From Triticum aestivum (Eukaryota > Streptophyta > Magnoliopsida > Poales > Poaceae): a DNA stretch of 64,000 bases. Location of the stretch: contig NC_057801.1 in assembly GCF_018294505.1 (NCBI RefSeq), positions 197,174,716 to 197,238,715 on the forward strand, given 5' to 3'. Both the position numbers and the translations under genes were made by a program. Shown here piece after piece: positions 1-12,400 of the stretch (within the stretch, counting starts at the first letter, position 1; each line of letters opens with the position of its first letter). The notes below the pieces were generated by a model. That model was given only the letters and a program-made list of their open reading frames with translations. It was not told the origin of the DNA and did not search any database.

Positions 1-1044
1 TTTGTGTGTCGACCCCAAGGAAAAACCCGTCAAAGAGCACCTTTGGAGGTCCGCCGTGCGGAAGAGGAAAGCGATTGGCGAAGAAGTGGCTCGGCTGCTA
101 GCAGCAGAGTTCATCTGATAGATCTACCACTCCGAGTGGCTTGCCAATGTCGTCATGGTCCCTAAGAAGGATGATTCACTTCGTATGTGCATCGATTTCA
201 AGCATATCTATCGGGCCTGCCAGAAAGATCACTTCCCTCTCCCCCGTATCGATCAGATTGTTGACTCGACTGCGGGGTGTGAGCGCTTGTCTTTTCTAGA
301 TGCATATTCCGGGTATCATCAGATCTGACTGTATGGTCCCGATGAAATATAAACAACCTTCATCACGCCATTCGCGTGCTTTTGCTATGTCACCATGCCA
401 TTCGGTCTTAAAAATGCCAGAGCCACATTCATGAGGATGATTCAGAAGTGCCTGCTCACCCAAATCAGTCGGAATGTGGAAGCGTACATGGATGACATCG
501 TGGTCAAGTCTCGCAAAGGTTCCGACCTATTGACTGACCTCGCAAAAACCTTTGCCAACCTAAGGAGGTACGATATCAAGCGTAATCCGTCAAAATGCAC
601 GTTCGGGGTTCCCGGAGGAAAGTTACTCGGTTTTCTCGCTTCTGAACGAGGGATCGATGCCAATCCAGAAAAAGTTGTTACCATCCTCCGAATGAAACGC
701 CCTGTGCAAGTGCATGAAATTTACAAATTGACTGGTTGATTGGCCATCTTGAGTCGATTCATTTCATGTCTCGGTGAAAAGGCATTGCCTCTTTACCGAC
801 TGATGAAGAAATCTGATAAGTTCGAGTGGACTGAGGAAGCTGATGTAGCGTCTGCAGAACTCAAAACCCTACTTTCCACCCAGCCGATGCTCGCTGCGCC
901 AATCAGCAAAGAGCCTTTACTGCTTTATATTCCAGCCACTGGACAGGTTGTCAGCACAGTACTCACGGTCGAGCGGGTAGAGGAAGGAAAAGCTTACAAC
1001 ACTACTAGGGAAAAGCTTATACACAGAAATTTATCAGTATAGCG

Positions 1045-1265
1045 GTTTAAAAATGGATGCTACTGCTAATTAGTAGTAGCGAGGGGCATAAAAACCATGC
1101 TACTACTAAGTTGATAGTAGTAGCGAGGGGTATAAACCCGCGCTACTATTAAATGGCCTCTAACAATGCCCCCGGGATATGCCATAGTAGTAGCGAGGGG
1201 TATAAAACCAGCGCTACTACTAAGTAAGTAGTAGTAGCGCAGGTAAGACCCCCACGCTACTAAGC
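1045..1265. repeat. CACTA-1 left subterminal repeat array
   Basis: Several copies of an AGTAGTAGCGAGGGG/TATAAA-like word and its inverse (CGCTACTACTA) occur in both orientations. They mirror the array at the right end. Such arrays are the usual transposase-binding sites of CACTA elements. Confidence 0.8.
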
Positions 1266-1420
1266 ATGTCCACCCCGGCCCGATCCACACTCCCACCCCA
1301 CCACCACACTGCCACCATCAACCCACCCCTGTTTATCTCAGAAAATAATATTCCACCGAGGCCCCGATCCAGATCCCCTCCACCGCGGCCTCCTTCCACC
1401 TCCTCTCCTCTCCAAAAGCC

Positions 1421-1835
1421 ATGGCCGGCGGCTACGACGCCATGGCCAGATCCGGCGACGACAAGGACGAGGAGGCCATGAAGAGCCTCTACACCGGCAC
1501 AGCCCCCGCCCCCGCGGAGGAGGAGGAGGAGGTCGACGAGGGGTACGCCGTCGCGCTGATGAAGGCAGGGGAGGAGAGGAGGATCGGGAAGGAGGGGCTG
1601 CAGAAGTGGCTGGTGCGGGAGGGGGAGGGGTCGCAGCTCCCCGGCGCCGGCGACGAGGTCGAAGATAACGTGCCCTCCTCGCTTGCTGCTTCTCCGGCGT
1701 GGACGGGATAGATTTGGTTGACTTGGGCGTTGACTCGTTTTTTTACCTCTGCCGCAGTGCACTACACGGGGACGCTGGCGGGCGGCACCAAGTTTGACTC
1801 CAGAGAAGCCCCGTTCCGGTTCACCCTCGGCCGAG
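1421..1835 (+). pseudogene. Captured FKBP-type peptidyl-prolyl isomerase fragment (ROF/FKBP62-like), two exons
   Basis: Exon 1 (1421-1664) encodes an acidic N-terminus, then KAGEERRIGKEGLQKWL and REGEGSQLPGAGDEVE. Exon 2 (1758-1835) encodes VHYTGTLAGGTKFDS and FRFTLGRG. This is the start of the first FKBP domain of large plant FKBPs, which are Hsp90-associated prolyl isomerases with three FKBP domains, TPRs and a calmodulin site. An intron lies between, with its AG acceptor intact at 1756-1757. The donor position reads AT rather than GT. A second donor-like GT follows the fragment at 1836. The rest of the domain and protein are absent, so no isomerase activity is expected. It sits wholly inside CACTA-1, which indicates transduplication of a host gene. 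Confidence 0.85.
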
Positions 1836-1974
1836 GTACCACCGCGCTCTCACTGACAGTCAACTCCTCCTCTGCTTCTTCTGAACTGAATCTTTTCAGC
1901 TGGCCGTAGCAAGTCATGACAGATTATTCGCAGTTATGACTAGAACTTTGTAGATTAGGAGTACACTTTTACAA

Positions 1975-2205
1975 CTAGCAACCAGGCATATTGGCAGGAA
2001 ATCTCACATCTACAATGCTGACTGGGGCAGGGCTCATCAGGATCCAGTTTAGTGTGATTCTGCTCGAATGGGTATTGATCTGAATTTTGTTCCAAGGGTC
2101 AATTCCCCCCTTCACGCGCTCGATAGTGACTACTGAACCACCAGAACTATTGGATTTGAAATCAAATGTGCTCCTTTGCATTTCATCCCCATTTAGAAGT
2201 ACTGA
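1975..2205 (-). other. Possible captured 3'-terminal exon, unrecognised
   Basis: On the minus strand an open frame begins after an acceptor-like TGATGCAG and runs to a stop at 1975. It includes FDFKSNSSGGSVVTIERVKG and ends PVSIVDVRFPANMPGC. Composition and codon use look gene-like, but the family is not recognised. It lies inside CACTA-1, on the strand opposite the FKBP piece, so it may be a fragment of a second captured gene. It could also be chance open sequence. Confidence 0.35.
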
Positions 2206-2768
2206 ATTGTGATCCTGCATCACATAAACCGAATATTGTTAAAAGTAATTAGTTCTTCATACGCACATATTATACTGGTAAAAGAATTCTCACCCATGTT
2301 CTATAGACTCTCCAGGCGCCGTGAATGGAAAACCTGCAAGTGCATAATTATGCGGCATGAGTTTTTTTTAGATTAACAAAAAATATTCCAGAAGAACCAG
2401 GGATAAATACAGTAGATGTCATCATATACGAAAATTGAATTAACACCATTCCCTTTGTCCCGTTTCCGAAAAAAGACCGATTTCTTCATACTGCAAATGA
2501 TTATGTTTGGACTTGGGTGAATGTAACCAGACTTATACTCTCAGATTTTGTCATAGTTGATGGTGTGAGGACTTATAATGTGATAAAGTATATATACGTT
2601 GTTGCAACACAAAAATCAGTGAAATATATTTCCTTTTTTGCTGTCGATGACATCTCCTGGAATCTTGACTCCATAAAGTAAGGATTTAGATAACATCATC
2701 TGTTCAGAGTTCAATTCTTTCCTTATCTGAAACTAACATATTTTACAATGGGCATGTTGGATGTTGCA

Positions 2769-2914
2769 GGTTCATTGATGACAGCCAATGGTTCATGCTC
2801 CGATATAAGTATGGAGGCTGTCATGATGCAGGCTATTTCACCCTGGACCTCCAGAGATTCCAGTTTGAGGGAGTGAACATTTCAACACGGTGTCGATTGT
2901 ACTCACGCATATAG
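2769..2914 (+). other. Possible captured exon, unrecognised
   Basis: A polypyrimidine/TTGCAG-like acceptor precedes an open stretch that reads FIDDSQWFMLRYKYGGCHDAG and ends in TAG near 2914. It is inside CACTA-1. The short peptide is not recognised and chance cannot be excluded. Confidence 0.3.
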
Positions 2915-4290
2915 CAACTTCCCACCATTGTTGTTATCTACGCCGACAGTATCAAGTGGCAAACTTTCTGTTGCATCCTAGTTATCTCCCAGCTTTCATA
3001 ATTATCACACGGCTTGTCTCATGCTAGATAGTTCATTATTTTGATTGGTAGTTATTGTTACACTATTTGTAGTTCCTACTTCTTATGTGCTCGTGGCGAA
3101 GCTAACCAAGCTCAAGAACATAACAAATTCATTTGTTTGTCCGTTTTCGTTGCCATTTTGAAGTAGTAATTAGAAAAGAAAAATTGAGTGATGATCTTGT
3201 TTAATTTCTCAAGGGAGTATTCACCAAAAAATTCCTTAATGGAGTTGCCATATACTCCCTTGGTGTTTATCTTGCAAAACGATCCTATATTATTGGACGG
3301 AGGACTTAAGTAGCAAGAATAGTTTGTGCTCATGAACTCTTTGATTTGATCTTCTGAAGATAAATTAGAGGCAGAACAACCATGCTTTTTAGACATTTTG
3401 AACTTCTTATGCACCTCTATCTCACTCTGCATGCCAAATGCAAAGCAATCGGTTTGTTGAACGCTGCTACTGAGACCCCTGTGTTTCTTAAGTTAGAAAT
3501 CCATTATACTAGCTAGGTAAACTTGTAGGCTAAGTAAACCTGTAGACCCCTGTGGTTCTTAAATTCTTTTAAGATCAATTTCTTATGTGTACCAATCTTT
3601 TTCTGGCTATGTATTCCAGGTTTCCAACTTGTATTACAAAGTACACTGTAAACACATAAAACAGAGTCTGAGTTGTTACCTGTCTCAAATTTTATTGAGG
3701 TCAAATGTGAATATTGGCCATTCTGCTTCTTCCTGTCCATTTCTTGTATAAGCAGTTTACCAAGTCTTCTCCAATAGTAATGCGTATGTCATGTATGTTC
3801 CTATTTGCTCCCAATTTCCTGAATATCTATGATCTGAATATGCATACTTTTGATAAATTTGGCAAGCACTCAAGAAAGTGCCAAGGAGATACTGGACCAA
3901 GGCGTGGAGGCACTGCGAGCTGAAGAGCACCTAGCTGCAGATGCTGGAGGCCAGGCCGGTGAGCCGAGGATTGGAGGTAGCGCTGATTGGTGGTTTTATG
4001 GAGAGATAGGATGCCACTGTTTGGTGTTTTTATGCATTTTGGTTTGCTTGTAACTGTGTTTGCACTAGCTGGGAGTAAGTGACTTGGCAAGAAGTGTAGG
4101 TGTTTTAATTGAAGGCATGAAATGCCATGACAATATGTATTCCCTTACAGGATGTGCTCTAATGCCGTTGGTTTATTATAAATCTTGGATTAGTAATGAT
4201 GTGTAATGCTGCTGGTTTATTGCAAATAAGTGTTTGTTTTAGTTGGAACTGTATGTATAGAATGCAATTGGTGGATTTTATTTTTTTAAT
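2915..4290. other. CACTA-1 interior, AT-rich, no gene recognised
   Basis: This is anonymous AT-rich filler. Only short chance frames are present. A short GC-richer patch at 3885-3985 could be another captured scrap. Confidence 0.5.
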
Positions 4291-4294
4291 TCCT

Positions 4295-4600
4295 AATTAG
4301 TTAGTAGTAGCGTGGGAAATCACCAAACGCCTTACTACTACTTCGTTAGTAGTAGCGTGGGTTTGCATCCATGCTACTACTAACGTTTCAGTAGTAGCGT
4401 GGGAAAAACCTGAGGCGCTAATACTATTTCATTACTAGTAGCGTGGGTTGCACCCGCACTACTACTAAAATGTTAGTAGTAGCGTGGGTTTCACCCACGC
4501 TACTACTAACTATTAGCTGTAGCGCAATACTAGTAGCGCGGGTACCCGCGCTGCTAGTACCCATTTTACCCACGCTGCTAGTAGCCTTTTTCCTAGTAGT
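4295..4600. repeat. CACTA-1 right subterminal repeat array
   Basis: At least eight copies of TAGTAGCGTGGG or its complement CCCACGCTACTA alternate in orientation, forming near-palindromic pairs. The array abuts the right terminal inverted repeat. Confidence 0.85.
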
Positions 4601-6830
4601 GCAAGGTTCAGCGCCCAGTTAATTATCTCCCTGAAGTTTTGACTCCATCCAAGCAACGATATCCTCATTATCAGAAGCTTGTCTATGGAATATACATGAC
4701 CATGAAGAAGGTTGCATATTACTTCTCTGATCACTCTATTACAGTCGTCAGCGACGCACCGTTGTCTGAGGTTTTGAATAACAGAGATGAAACTGGTCGA
4801 GTGGCAAAATGGGTTATTGAACTCCTTCCACTAGACATCAAGTTTGAGGCAAAGAAAGCTATCAAGTCCCAAGCAATCGCGGATTTCCTTGCAGAGTGGA
4901 TTGAGCAGCAACTGCAGACTCAAGTTCACTCAGAAAATTGGACTATGTTCTTCGATGGCTCCAAGATGCTAAACGGATCAGGTGCTGAGGTAGTATTGAT
5001 GTCCCGCCATGGAGACAAGCTTAACTATGTTCTCCCGATTCATTTTGATTCCTCCAATAATGAGGCAGAATATGAAGCACTTTTATATGGGTTGCGTATG
5101 GCCATTTCACTCGGCGGCCGTTGCCTGATGGTATACGGCCACTCAGATTTGGTGGTTAATCAAGTGATGAAGGAATGGGATGTCAGAAGTCCAGCCATGA
5201 CTGGCTATTGCAATGCTGTTAGGAAGCTGGAAAAGAAGTTTGAAGGGTTGGAGCTTCACCATGTACCCTGATTGAAAAATCAAGCTGCAGAGGAGTTGGC
5301 AAAGATATGTTCAAAGAGGGAGGCCATTCCCCGCAATGTGTTCTTGGAACATATTCATTCACCTTCAGTTCAGGAGGATCCTTTCACTGAAGAGTCGTCA
5401 CAGCCCAAGAGTGCCACGGATCCGACTGAAGTCAAAATCCCAGCCGTGGTCGACTTGATCATGGAGGTTTTGGTCATTACTCCCGACTGGATAGTGCCGT
5501 ACATTGCATACATTCTTAGGAAAGAACTTCGAGAGGATGAAGAAGAGGCTCGACAGATCATCCGGCGATCTAAGGCCTTTACCGTGATAAAGGCGCAGTC
5601 GTTCAGAGAAAGTGTAACTGGAGTCTGCCAGAAGTGCATCATGCCAGAGGAAGGCCGGGTGATCCTCAATGATATTCACTCGGGAACCTGCGGGCACCAC
5701 GTGTCCTCTCGGACCATCATGGCCAAAGCATACCGAGCCGGATTTTACTGGCCGCGGGCCAATGAGATGGCTAAGGAAATAGTGGACAAGTGTGAAGGCT
5801 GTCAGTTTTATTCCAACATGTCTCATAAACCCATGTCAGCTCTGAAAACAATTCCACTCGTCTGGCATTTTTCCGTCTGGGTACTGGACATGGTTGGACC
5901 TCTGAGGACTGGCAGGAGTGGCTTTACTCATGTGCTGGTGGCAGTCGACAAGTTCACCAAATGGATCGAAGTCAAGCCCATTAAAAACTTTGAAGCAAGT
6001 ACAACTATGAGTTTCATCAGTGAACTGATATTCAGATATGGCGTCCCACATAGCATCATCACGGATAATGGCTCGAACTTCGATTCTGAAGAATTCAGAT
6101 CCTTTTGTGCCTTCCAAGGAACGAGAGTCGAGTACGCTTCGGTCGCTCATCCTCAGTCGAATGGGCAGGCCGAGCGGGCGGATGGATTGATTCTCAAAGG
6201 ACTGAAACCCCGTTGATGCATGACCTAAAGCATGTAGCAGGGGCTTGGGTCGATGAGCTCCCATCAGTACTTTGGGGATTGAGGACAACCCCTAACCGGT
6301 CGACTGGAAGGACTCCATTCTTCCTAGTCTACGGAGCCGAAGCCGTGCTCCCTAGTGACTTGTTCCACAACGCGCCTCGAGTCGAACTCTTCTCAGAGGA
6401 AGAAGTAGAGCAGGCTTGGCAAGATGCAGTCGATCTCCTAGAAGAGGAAAGAGAGATGGCTTTGATCCGATCGACCATTTATCATCAAGACTTGCGTCGA
6501 TTTCATGGCAGAAATGGGAGGGGTCGGGCATTTCAAGAAGGAGACCTGGTACTTCGAGTGGAACAGCAGAGACCTCACAAGCTCGCTCCTGCTTGGGAAG
6601 GCCCTTTCATCATCACCAAAGTGCTCCACAATAGAGCGTATCGTCTCCTCAATGTCGAGCATAATAAAGATGAGCCACGCGCCTGGAATGCGGATTTGCT
6701 GCGCCCTTTTTACTCTTATGTATTTAGAACTGATGAGATGTAATAAGAAGTACCCTTTAAGTTTGATTATCAAAAGACATGATTTTATAGTCTTCTAGAC
6801 GATTGTTGTTCATTTTTTACTTGTTTTAAA

Positions 6831-7845
6831 CCCTGCCGAGTGGTGAGTCTGCCTCTCACTCAGAGGCTTAGCCGCGAATCTGTTTCGCCTAAGTAATATA
6901 AAAATCCTGCCGAGTGGTGAGTCTGCCTCTCACTCGGAGGCTTAGCCGCGAATCCGCTTCCCCTAAGTAACATAAAAATCCTACCGAGTGGTGAGTCTAC
7001 CTCTCACTCGGAGGCTTAGCTGCAGTCCAGAACTCGCCTAAGTAATATAAAAATCCTACCGAGTGGTGAGTATGCCTCTCACTCGGAGGCTTAGCTGTAG
7101 TCTAGTACTCGCCTAAGTAATACGAAATCCTGCCGGGTGGTGAGTATGCCTCTCACTCGAGGTCTTAGCTGAAGTTCAGTACTCCCCTAAGTTTAAAAAT
7201 TCCCATCAAACGGTACAGGTCAGCCATGACCCCCCCCCTCCCGGAGGTTGCACCGTCAAGAAGAAGGACGAGATTGAAAGAACAATCATCCGGCTCGAGA
7301 AAATCCTATCGAGTGGTGAGCAATCCTCCCACTCGGGGGCTTAGCTCCAGTCCAGTGCTCGCCTAAGTTAAAAAATCCTACCGAGTGGTGAGCAATCCTC
7401 CCACTCGGGGGCTTAGCTGCAGTCCAGTGCTTGCCTAAGTGAAAAAATCCTCCCGAGTGGTGAGCAATCCTCCCACTCGGGGGCTGACCTGCAGTCCAGT
7501 GCTCGCCTAAGCTAAAAAATCCTACCGAGTGGTGAGCAATCCTCCCACTAGGGAGCTTAGCTGCAGTCCAGTACTCGCCTAAGTTTAAGAATACTACCAA
7601 GTGGTGAGAAATCCTCTCACTCGAGGGCTTAGCTGCAGTCCAATACTCGCCTAAGTTTAAAAATCCTACCGAGTGGTGAGCAATCCTCCCACACGGGGGC
7701 TTAGCTGCAGTCCAGTACTCGCCTAATTGTAAAAATCCTACGGAGTGGTGAGCAATCCTCCCACTCGGGGGCTTAGCTGCAGTCTAGTGCTCGCCTAAGT
7801 TAAAAAAATCCTACTGAGTGGTGAGCAATCCTCTCACTCGAATGT
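6831..7845. repeat. Tandem array of about 13 hairpin units (70-75 bp) in gypsy-1
   Basis: Units begin with CCGAGTGGTGAG at about 6836, 6909, 6983, 7056, 7130, 7306, 7380, 7452, 7524, 7596, 7668, 7739 and 7811. Each contains CCGAGTGG, a short loop and CCACTCGG, giving an 8-bp perfect stem, then a conserved GGCTTAGCTGCAGTCCAGT...CGCCTAAGT tail. The first five units carry TGAGTCTGCCTCT or TGAGTATGCCTCT in the loop and the later ones TGAGCAATCCTCC, so two subfamilies are arranged in blocks. Non-repeat sequence at 7190-7300 separates the blocks. The array lies between the end of pol and the 3' end of the antisense ORF. Confidence 0.9.
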
Positions 7846-7940
7846 TATGCAAAGTGCGGGTCGACCACGACCACCACTTCAGAGTCGTACCATCAGGAAG
7901 AAGGACGAGATTGAGTGTGTTGCTAGGGCGAGTCACTTTC

Positions 7941-8171
7941 AGGAATGTCAAGACCATTGTTGAGTGCCTTGCCGACGAGCTGATCAATGCTGCTCAAGGA
8001 TCGTCCAATCGGTCGACAGGAATGTCAAGACCATTGTTGAGTGCCTTGCTTATGAGCTGATCAAAGATGCTCAAGGATCATCCAATCGGTTGACAGGAAC
8101 AACAAGACCATTGCTGAGTGCCTTGCTGATGAGCTGATCAATGCTCCTCAAGGATCGTCCGATCGGTCGAC
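7941..8171. repeat. Three tandem copies of a 77-bp repeat
   Basis: Copies start at 7941, 8018 and 8095 with AGGAA(TGT)CAAGACCATTG. Each ends near a GGTCGAC or GGTTGAC. The array is in the gypsy-1 spacer just downstream of the hairpin array. Confidence 0.85.
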
Positions 8172-11100
8172 TGGTGATTCTTCTTCAGAAGCTGCATCAA
8201 GCAAACAGGCACTAATCCGAGAGAAAAACAAATTTCGCTCAAAGACAAACGCGATATACTCGAAGATAAATCCAAAGATTCCTAACCGCAGAATAAAGTG
8301 CTCGGTCATCAGGCCCAAAGGAGGTTTAACGGTTACAAAATCACTCGGCATTCCGAGGCAAATAAAGGTGAAGCATAATGTTTTTTTAATCACTCAGCGG
8401 GAGAAGGACTAGCCGGATCACAGAAGCTATCGAGGTCGATGCTGTCGGCAATGCGAGTGGCTACCTCGAGGAAGGTGTCCATGAAGGTATGGAACGAGTG
8501 CTTCTTAGTATTCACTACCTCGAGAGCATCCAGCTTGTCTTCCTTAGCCTCCTTGCAGTGCACTCGGACCAACGATAAGGCAATGTGGGCACCGCAGTGA
8601 GCAGAAGATTTTTTTCCACTCTTGCACTCGGCCTGGAATCTGATTAAGTCGAGTCATCAGTGACTCGAGGTCCTGAGACAGCTCCGCCTGAGGCCAAAGT
8701 TCAGCGTCCACTTGGGTCATCGCCGCCTTTAGTCGAGCCAGATAAGCAACTGCGCCATCCAAGAACGACTCCAATCGCAGCAGATTCATTGCAACATCAT
8801 CTTTCACAGGATAATTGATGGGGTCGAGACCCGTCTCGACCAACCCAGTTTCAGCTTCAAAGTCCTGACACAGCTCTGTCCCATTGCGAAAAACGATGAG
8901 TCGACAACATGACAACAAATTTTAGTAGACGACAAATTGACTAGTCGAATGATCATACCTTCAAGCTTCAGAACAAGATTTGTAGCAAGTTGTTCCAGAT
9001 AAGACTCCAGCTTGTCTGTCTTGGCTCTGAGGCCAACGACTTCTGTGGTCGGGTTCTCCTTGTCCTTCCTCAGCTGCTCGACTTCCTGATTAGCTTCTGA
9101 GATGGTGGCCTTCAACTTTGCGTTCTCCTCCTCCAATTTGCCGACTGAAGCCAGCTTCTGGTCCGCAAGCTTCGTCTTCTCACATGCTTCCTTCTATGCA
9201 GTGGCAAGGGCCAGGTCCTTCTTCTCCAAAGCCTCCTTCATCCTCTCTAAAGAAACAACACTCTTCAGACGAGACTGAAGTTGGTGATTTTCACTATGCA
9301 CATCTGCTCGTGTGAAATCACTCGGTTCTAAGAGACTGAAAGAAAAACCAGTGCAAAGTGCAAGCTACAAAGTAGACAAAACGGCTGAATGGTTACCTCC
9401 CATGATGGCCGTCTTCTTGAGCAGTCTTGAGATTCTTCTTCGCCAGTTCAAGGTCAAGTTCAACGCTGATATGCTTCTTCTTTAATTCGGTGAGCCGAGC
9501 TTCAAGATCACAAGACCTCTGCAGCCAGGAAAAGAGACATGTCAGTCGACAGAAATTAGAGACAATGACGGAGAAAAATTACTCTAAGACTACTGCCGAA
9601 TCAAATATTCAACAGTAGTCTCGGGGACTACACCAAGTGGGTGCACTTAGCGTGCCCCCACTGAATCAGGTCAATACTCAGCAAGGGTTGCCCAGCGTGA
9701 GTTCAAAAAAAAGGAAGAGATACATCATTAGACCTCAGTCGATTGCCAGCAGTCAGCCCTGGTCTCGGGGACTACACCCAACGGGTGCACTCGGCGTGCC
9801 CCCACTGATTCGAATAGTTTATTGAGACTCAGCTCGACGTGAGCTGAGTTGAAGATTTCCTACATTCTAAACGAAGGAACACCCCAGTGGGTGATCTGAT
9901 ATAAAGCAACACTCAAAAGTTCAGTCGGAATGTTGATGACCTGAACATTGGTCTCAAGGGCAGTGCTGGCGTTTTAAGCTACCTGGCTAGCCTGATGCAT
10001 CACTTTCACCTGCTCCATGACAAGGTTCACCTGACGAAGAGCTTCCCTAGCGGCGCCCGGCAAGTCGTCTGGAGTTTGATACGTAGCAAAGAGTGATGGC
10101 TCCGGGGTGGTCGAAGCAGTTACCGGGTCGGACGAGTGGAGTTGCATCAGTGCAGCAGGTGTCTGTGCACTCGACCCCAATGAACGATCAGTCGTCAGCG
10201 GGTTGGCAAATGTGACGTTGGTCCGAACCGGCCCTTCGGAACGTTCGACCACCGCCTCAAGCGTCGGCGTCGACTGAGGGACTTCGATTTCAAGCCTCCT
10301 CCTGCTTGAGCCTCTGCTCTTCTTTCTCCTCTTCTGTATAGGTGCTTCTTCTTCTTTATCATCAGGGAGCACAACGATCTCTTGTGGAGCTACAGAAAGA
10401 GAGAAGTATCAAATTTTCAGCCGATTGACCGCCCACTCGACTAAATGAAACTCGGTCGAACAAACTTACCAGCTCGGGAGGTGGCCTCCTCATCTCCTGG
10501 TGCCTTGTCGACATCCATGTCAGTAGCAGCAGAGGTGGGGTCTGGAAAGATGCATAATCCGGTAGGTCAGAACAGAAATGTCGGTCTGTATGTGTAAGCA
10601 CAAGTGTTTTACTCACCCTAAAGCCACTGGGACGTCCATCTTGATCCGCGACAAAGTCTTTCGAGTCTTAGGAGGGGCAACGTTGGGCTGCTTGGCGGTC
10701 TTCTCTGTCGGTTCTAGAGTCGACGTCCGAGTATGCTTCTGAGCATGAGTACTCGGAGCCACGCTCTTCCCGTGCCCGCCCGCCGGGTCGTGATACTGCT
10801 TGGATCGGCGCTTGAAACGCGGTGGCAAGTCGACCTCTTCCTCGTCGTCCGACTCCTCGCTCTCGTCCTCATCCTCTCCGTCCGAACATTCCCATTCGCC
10901 GCTCTCGTCTGCACTGGTCTCCTACTCCTGGCCTTGCTCCAGGGGTTGTTCACCGTTGGTCATTGAGTACATTTTAGTGAAGACCTACAAGATGAGAAGT
11001 CAAGCAAAAATCAATCGACATCGAATCCAGTCGGAACTTAGGTGCCAAGCAGTCAGAACAAAAGACATACCTTGTCGGGTGGGTTGTTGGCTCTGAAAGG

Positions 11101-12400
11101 AATAACTCGCCTAGATCCACTGGGATTGTCCTGATTTCTCGTGATTCTCCACAATCGCATGGCCACAGTCTCGGGCGACACTTCCTCTGGATGGACCCGA
11201 GCAGTGTCTTCAGGTCTAGAGTACAGCCACATGCGATGATCACAGGCCTGGAGAGGCTGGATGCATTGACTGAGAAACACTTCCAGCAGGTCCAGGCCGG
11301 TAACACCCTCATTGATAAGCTGGACCACTTTCTCTACCAGCATCTTCGTCTCCACATTCTCAGCCGCGGTCACTTTCACTACAAGAAATATGTCAACTAG
11401 TGACCTTTTGTCAGTGACCCTTGAAGAATTGGTCATAGACCTATGACCATTTCAGACCAATTGGTCAAAAGCTGTTCGGGGGGCTCCAAACCCTAAACCA
11501 TTGCGACCATTTTGGTCAAAACGGTCATAATTTCCTTACACGAAATGGTCACAAAGCAAACAGTGCTAGTACGCTGCCTTATTTCTAGTTGTTAATGACC
11601 AATATAGATGGTCATAGCCTTGTAGATTGTGGTGGGTTGTGATGACTAGGCGCCATCTCATCAGTTTTGCCTATGTGTCATGTCCATGTGGCAGTTTTTG
11701 CCCTAGGTTGTGAAGCAACCTATATTTCTGTTAGTCCAAAATTCCCAAAAAAATCTCATAAATGTTTTGGATAATATATTCATCAAATATGTTAAAAACA
11801 TTCCTTGTCTAGTTCAAAAATAATTCAAAAATATTCATTTTCCTATTCTGTTCAGAGCAGCACTTTGTGAAGGAAGTACCACTTTGGCATGTCCAAATGG
11901 TATCCATTTTCTACAGTGCTTTCCTTTGCCCAAATAACCATCCTCCACCAAATGCCAGCTCAATCCATTCATTATTTTGAGCCCAGCTTCAACATTCGTA
12001 TTTGTGTCTAGTGTGGTACTTTGTAAAGCAAGTACCACCTAGGCTCCTCCATTTGAGGTGAAAATTTGTGAAGACGGTCTTCTTAGTAACTGATCATCCT
12101 CAGCCAAAACTCACACCCATTAGCCATGTGCATTTCCTGTACCGCAAATCAAACACTTGGCTGCTTATTCATGTTTGAGCATCGATCGGTCTCCTCGCAA
12201 GAATCTTATGTTGTGATTTTCTTCCTAGCACCTACCTGGGAGTGCCCAACCCACTAGACATGCCTAGGCCGCCCAGAACACATGGCAACGCCACGGTCAC
12301 GCGGTGACCACGCGGCGGGCATGCAAGCTTTCACGCTCTAGAGTTGGGGCCCTCGGCCACCATCCAAACCTCGATGTCTTGCCATCAAACCATGTATTTC

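Larger units (their letters stand above)
1000..4601. mobile_element. CACTA transposon 1, non-autonomous, 3602 bp, TSD CAA
   Basis: The left end starts CACTACTAGGGAAAA and the right end is the inverted complement, ending TTTTTCCTAGTAGTG. The flanking 3-bp target duplication CAA is at 997-999 and 4602-4604. Joining 999 to 4605 gives continuous gypsy-1 pol coding, which confirms both borders. Subterminal regions (about 1060-1265 and 4295-4600) are packed with a roughly 12-bp TAGTAGCGTGGG-like word in both orientations, as expected for transposase-binding arrays in this superfamily. No transposase is seen. The interior holds gene fragments instead: an FKBP piece at 1421-1835 and others that are not recognised. 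Confidence 0.93.
1..6743 (+). pseudogene. gypsy-1 pol: reverse transcriptase, RNase H, integrase (interrupted)
   Basis: This is retrotransposon polyprotein coding for RT, RNase H and integrase, which copy the element's RNA and insert the cDNA. RT occupies about 1-730, with the catalytic YMDD motif at 484-495 preceded by the MPFGLKNA box near 392. RNase H lies around 4930-5270 (FFDGSKM). The integrase HHCC zinc region is about 5650-5815 (CGHH and CEGCQF visible). The DDE core is about 5880-6180, with a TDNGSNF box and a final QAERADG box. It is broken by stops near 116-121, 325-330 and 347-352, by TGA at 737-739 and 5269-5271, and by a one-base frameshift near 6213. CACTA-1 splits it at 999/4605; removing that element and one TSD copy leaves the frame open across the junction. 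The reading ends with TAA at 6741-6743. Confidence 0.9.

Noticed and set aside
1266..1762. Minus-strand ORF of 180 codons at 1220-1762
   Set aside because: It is the shadow of the GC-rich captured FKBP exon on the plus strand and has no recognised family.
6831..7845. CRISPR-like repeat-spacer array
   Set aside because: The DNA is a plant retrotransposon. The units are contiguous tandem hairpins without unique spacers of constant length.
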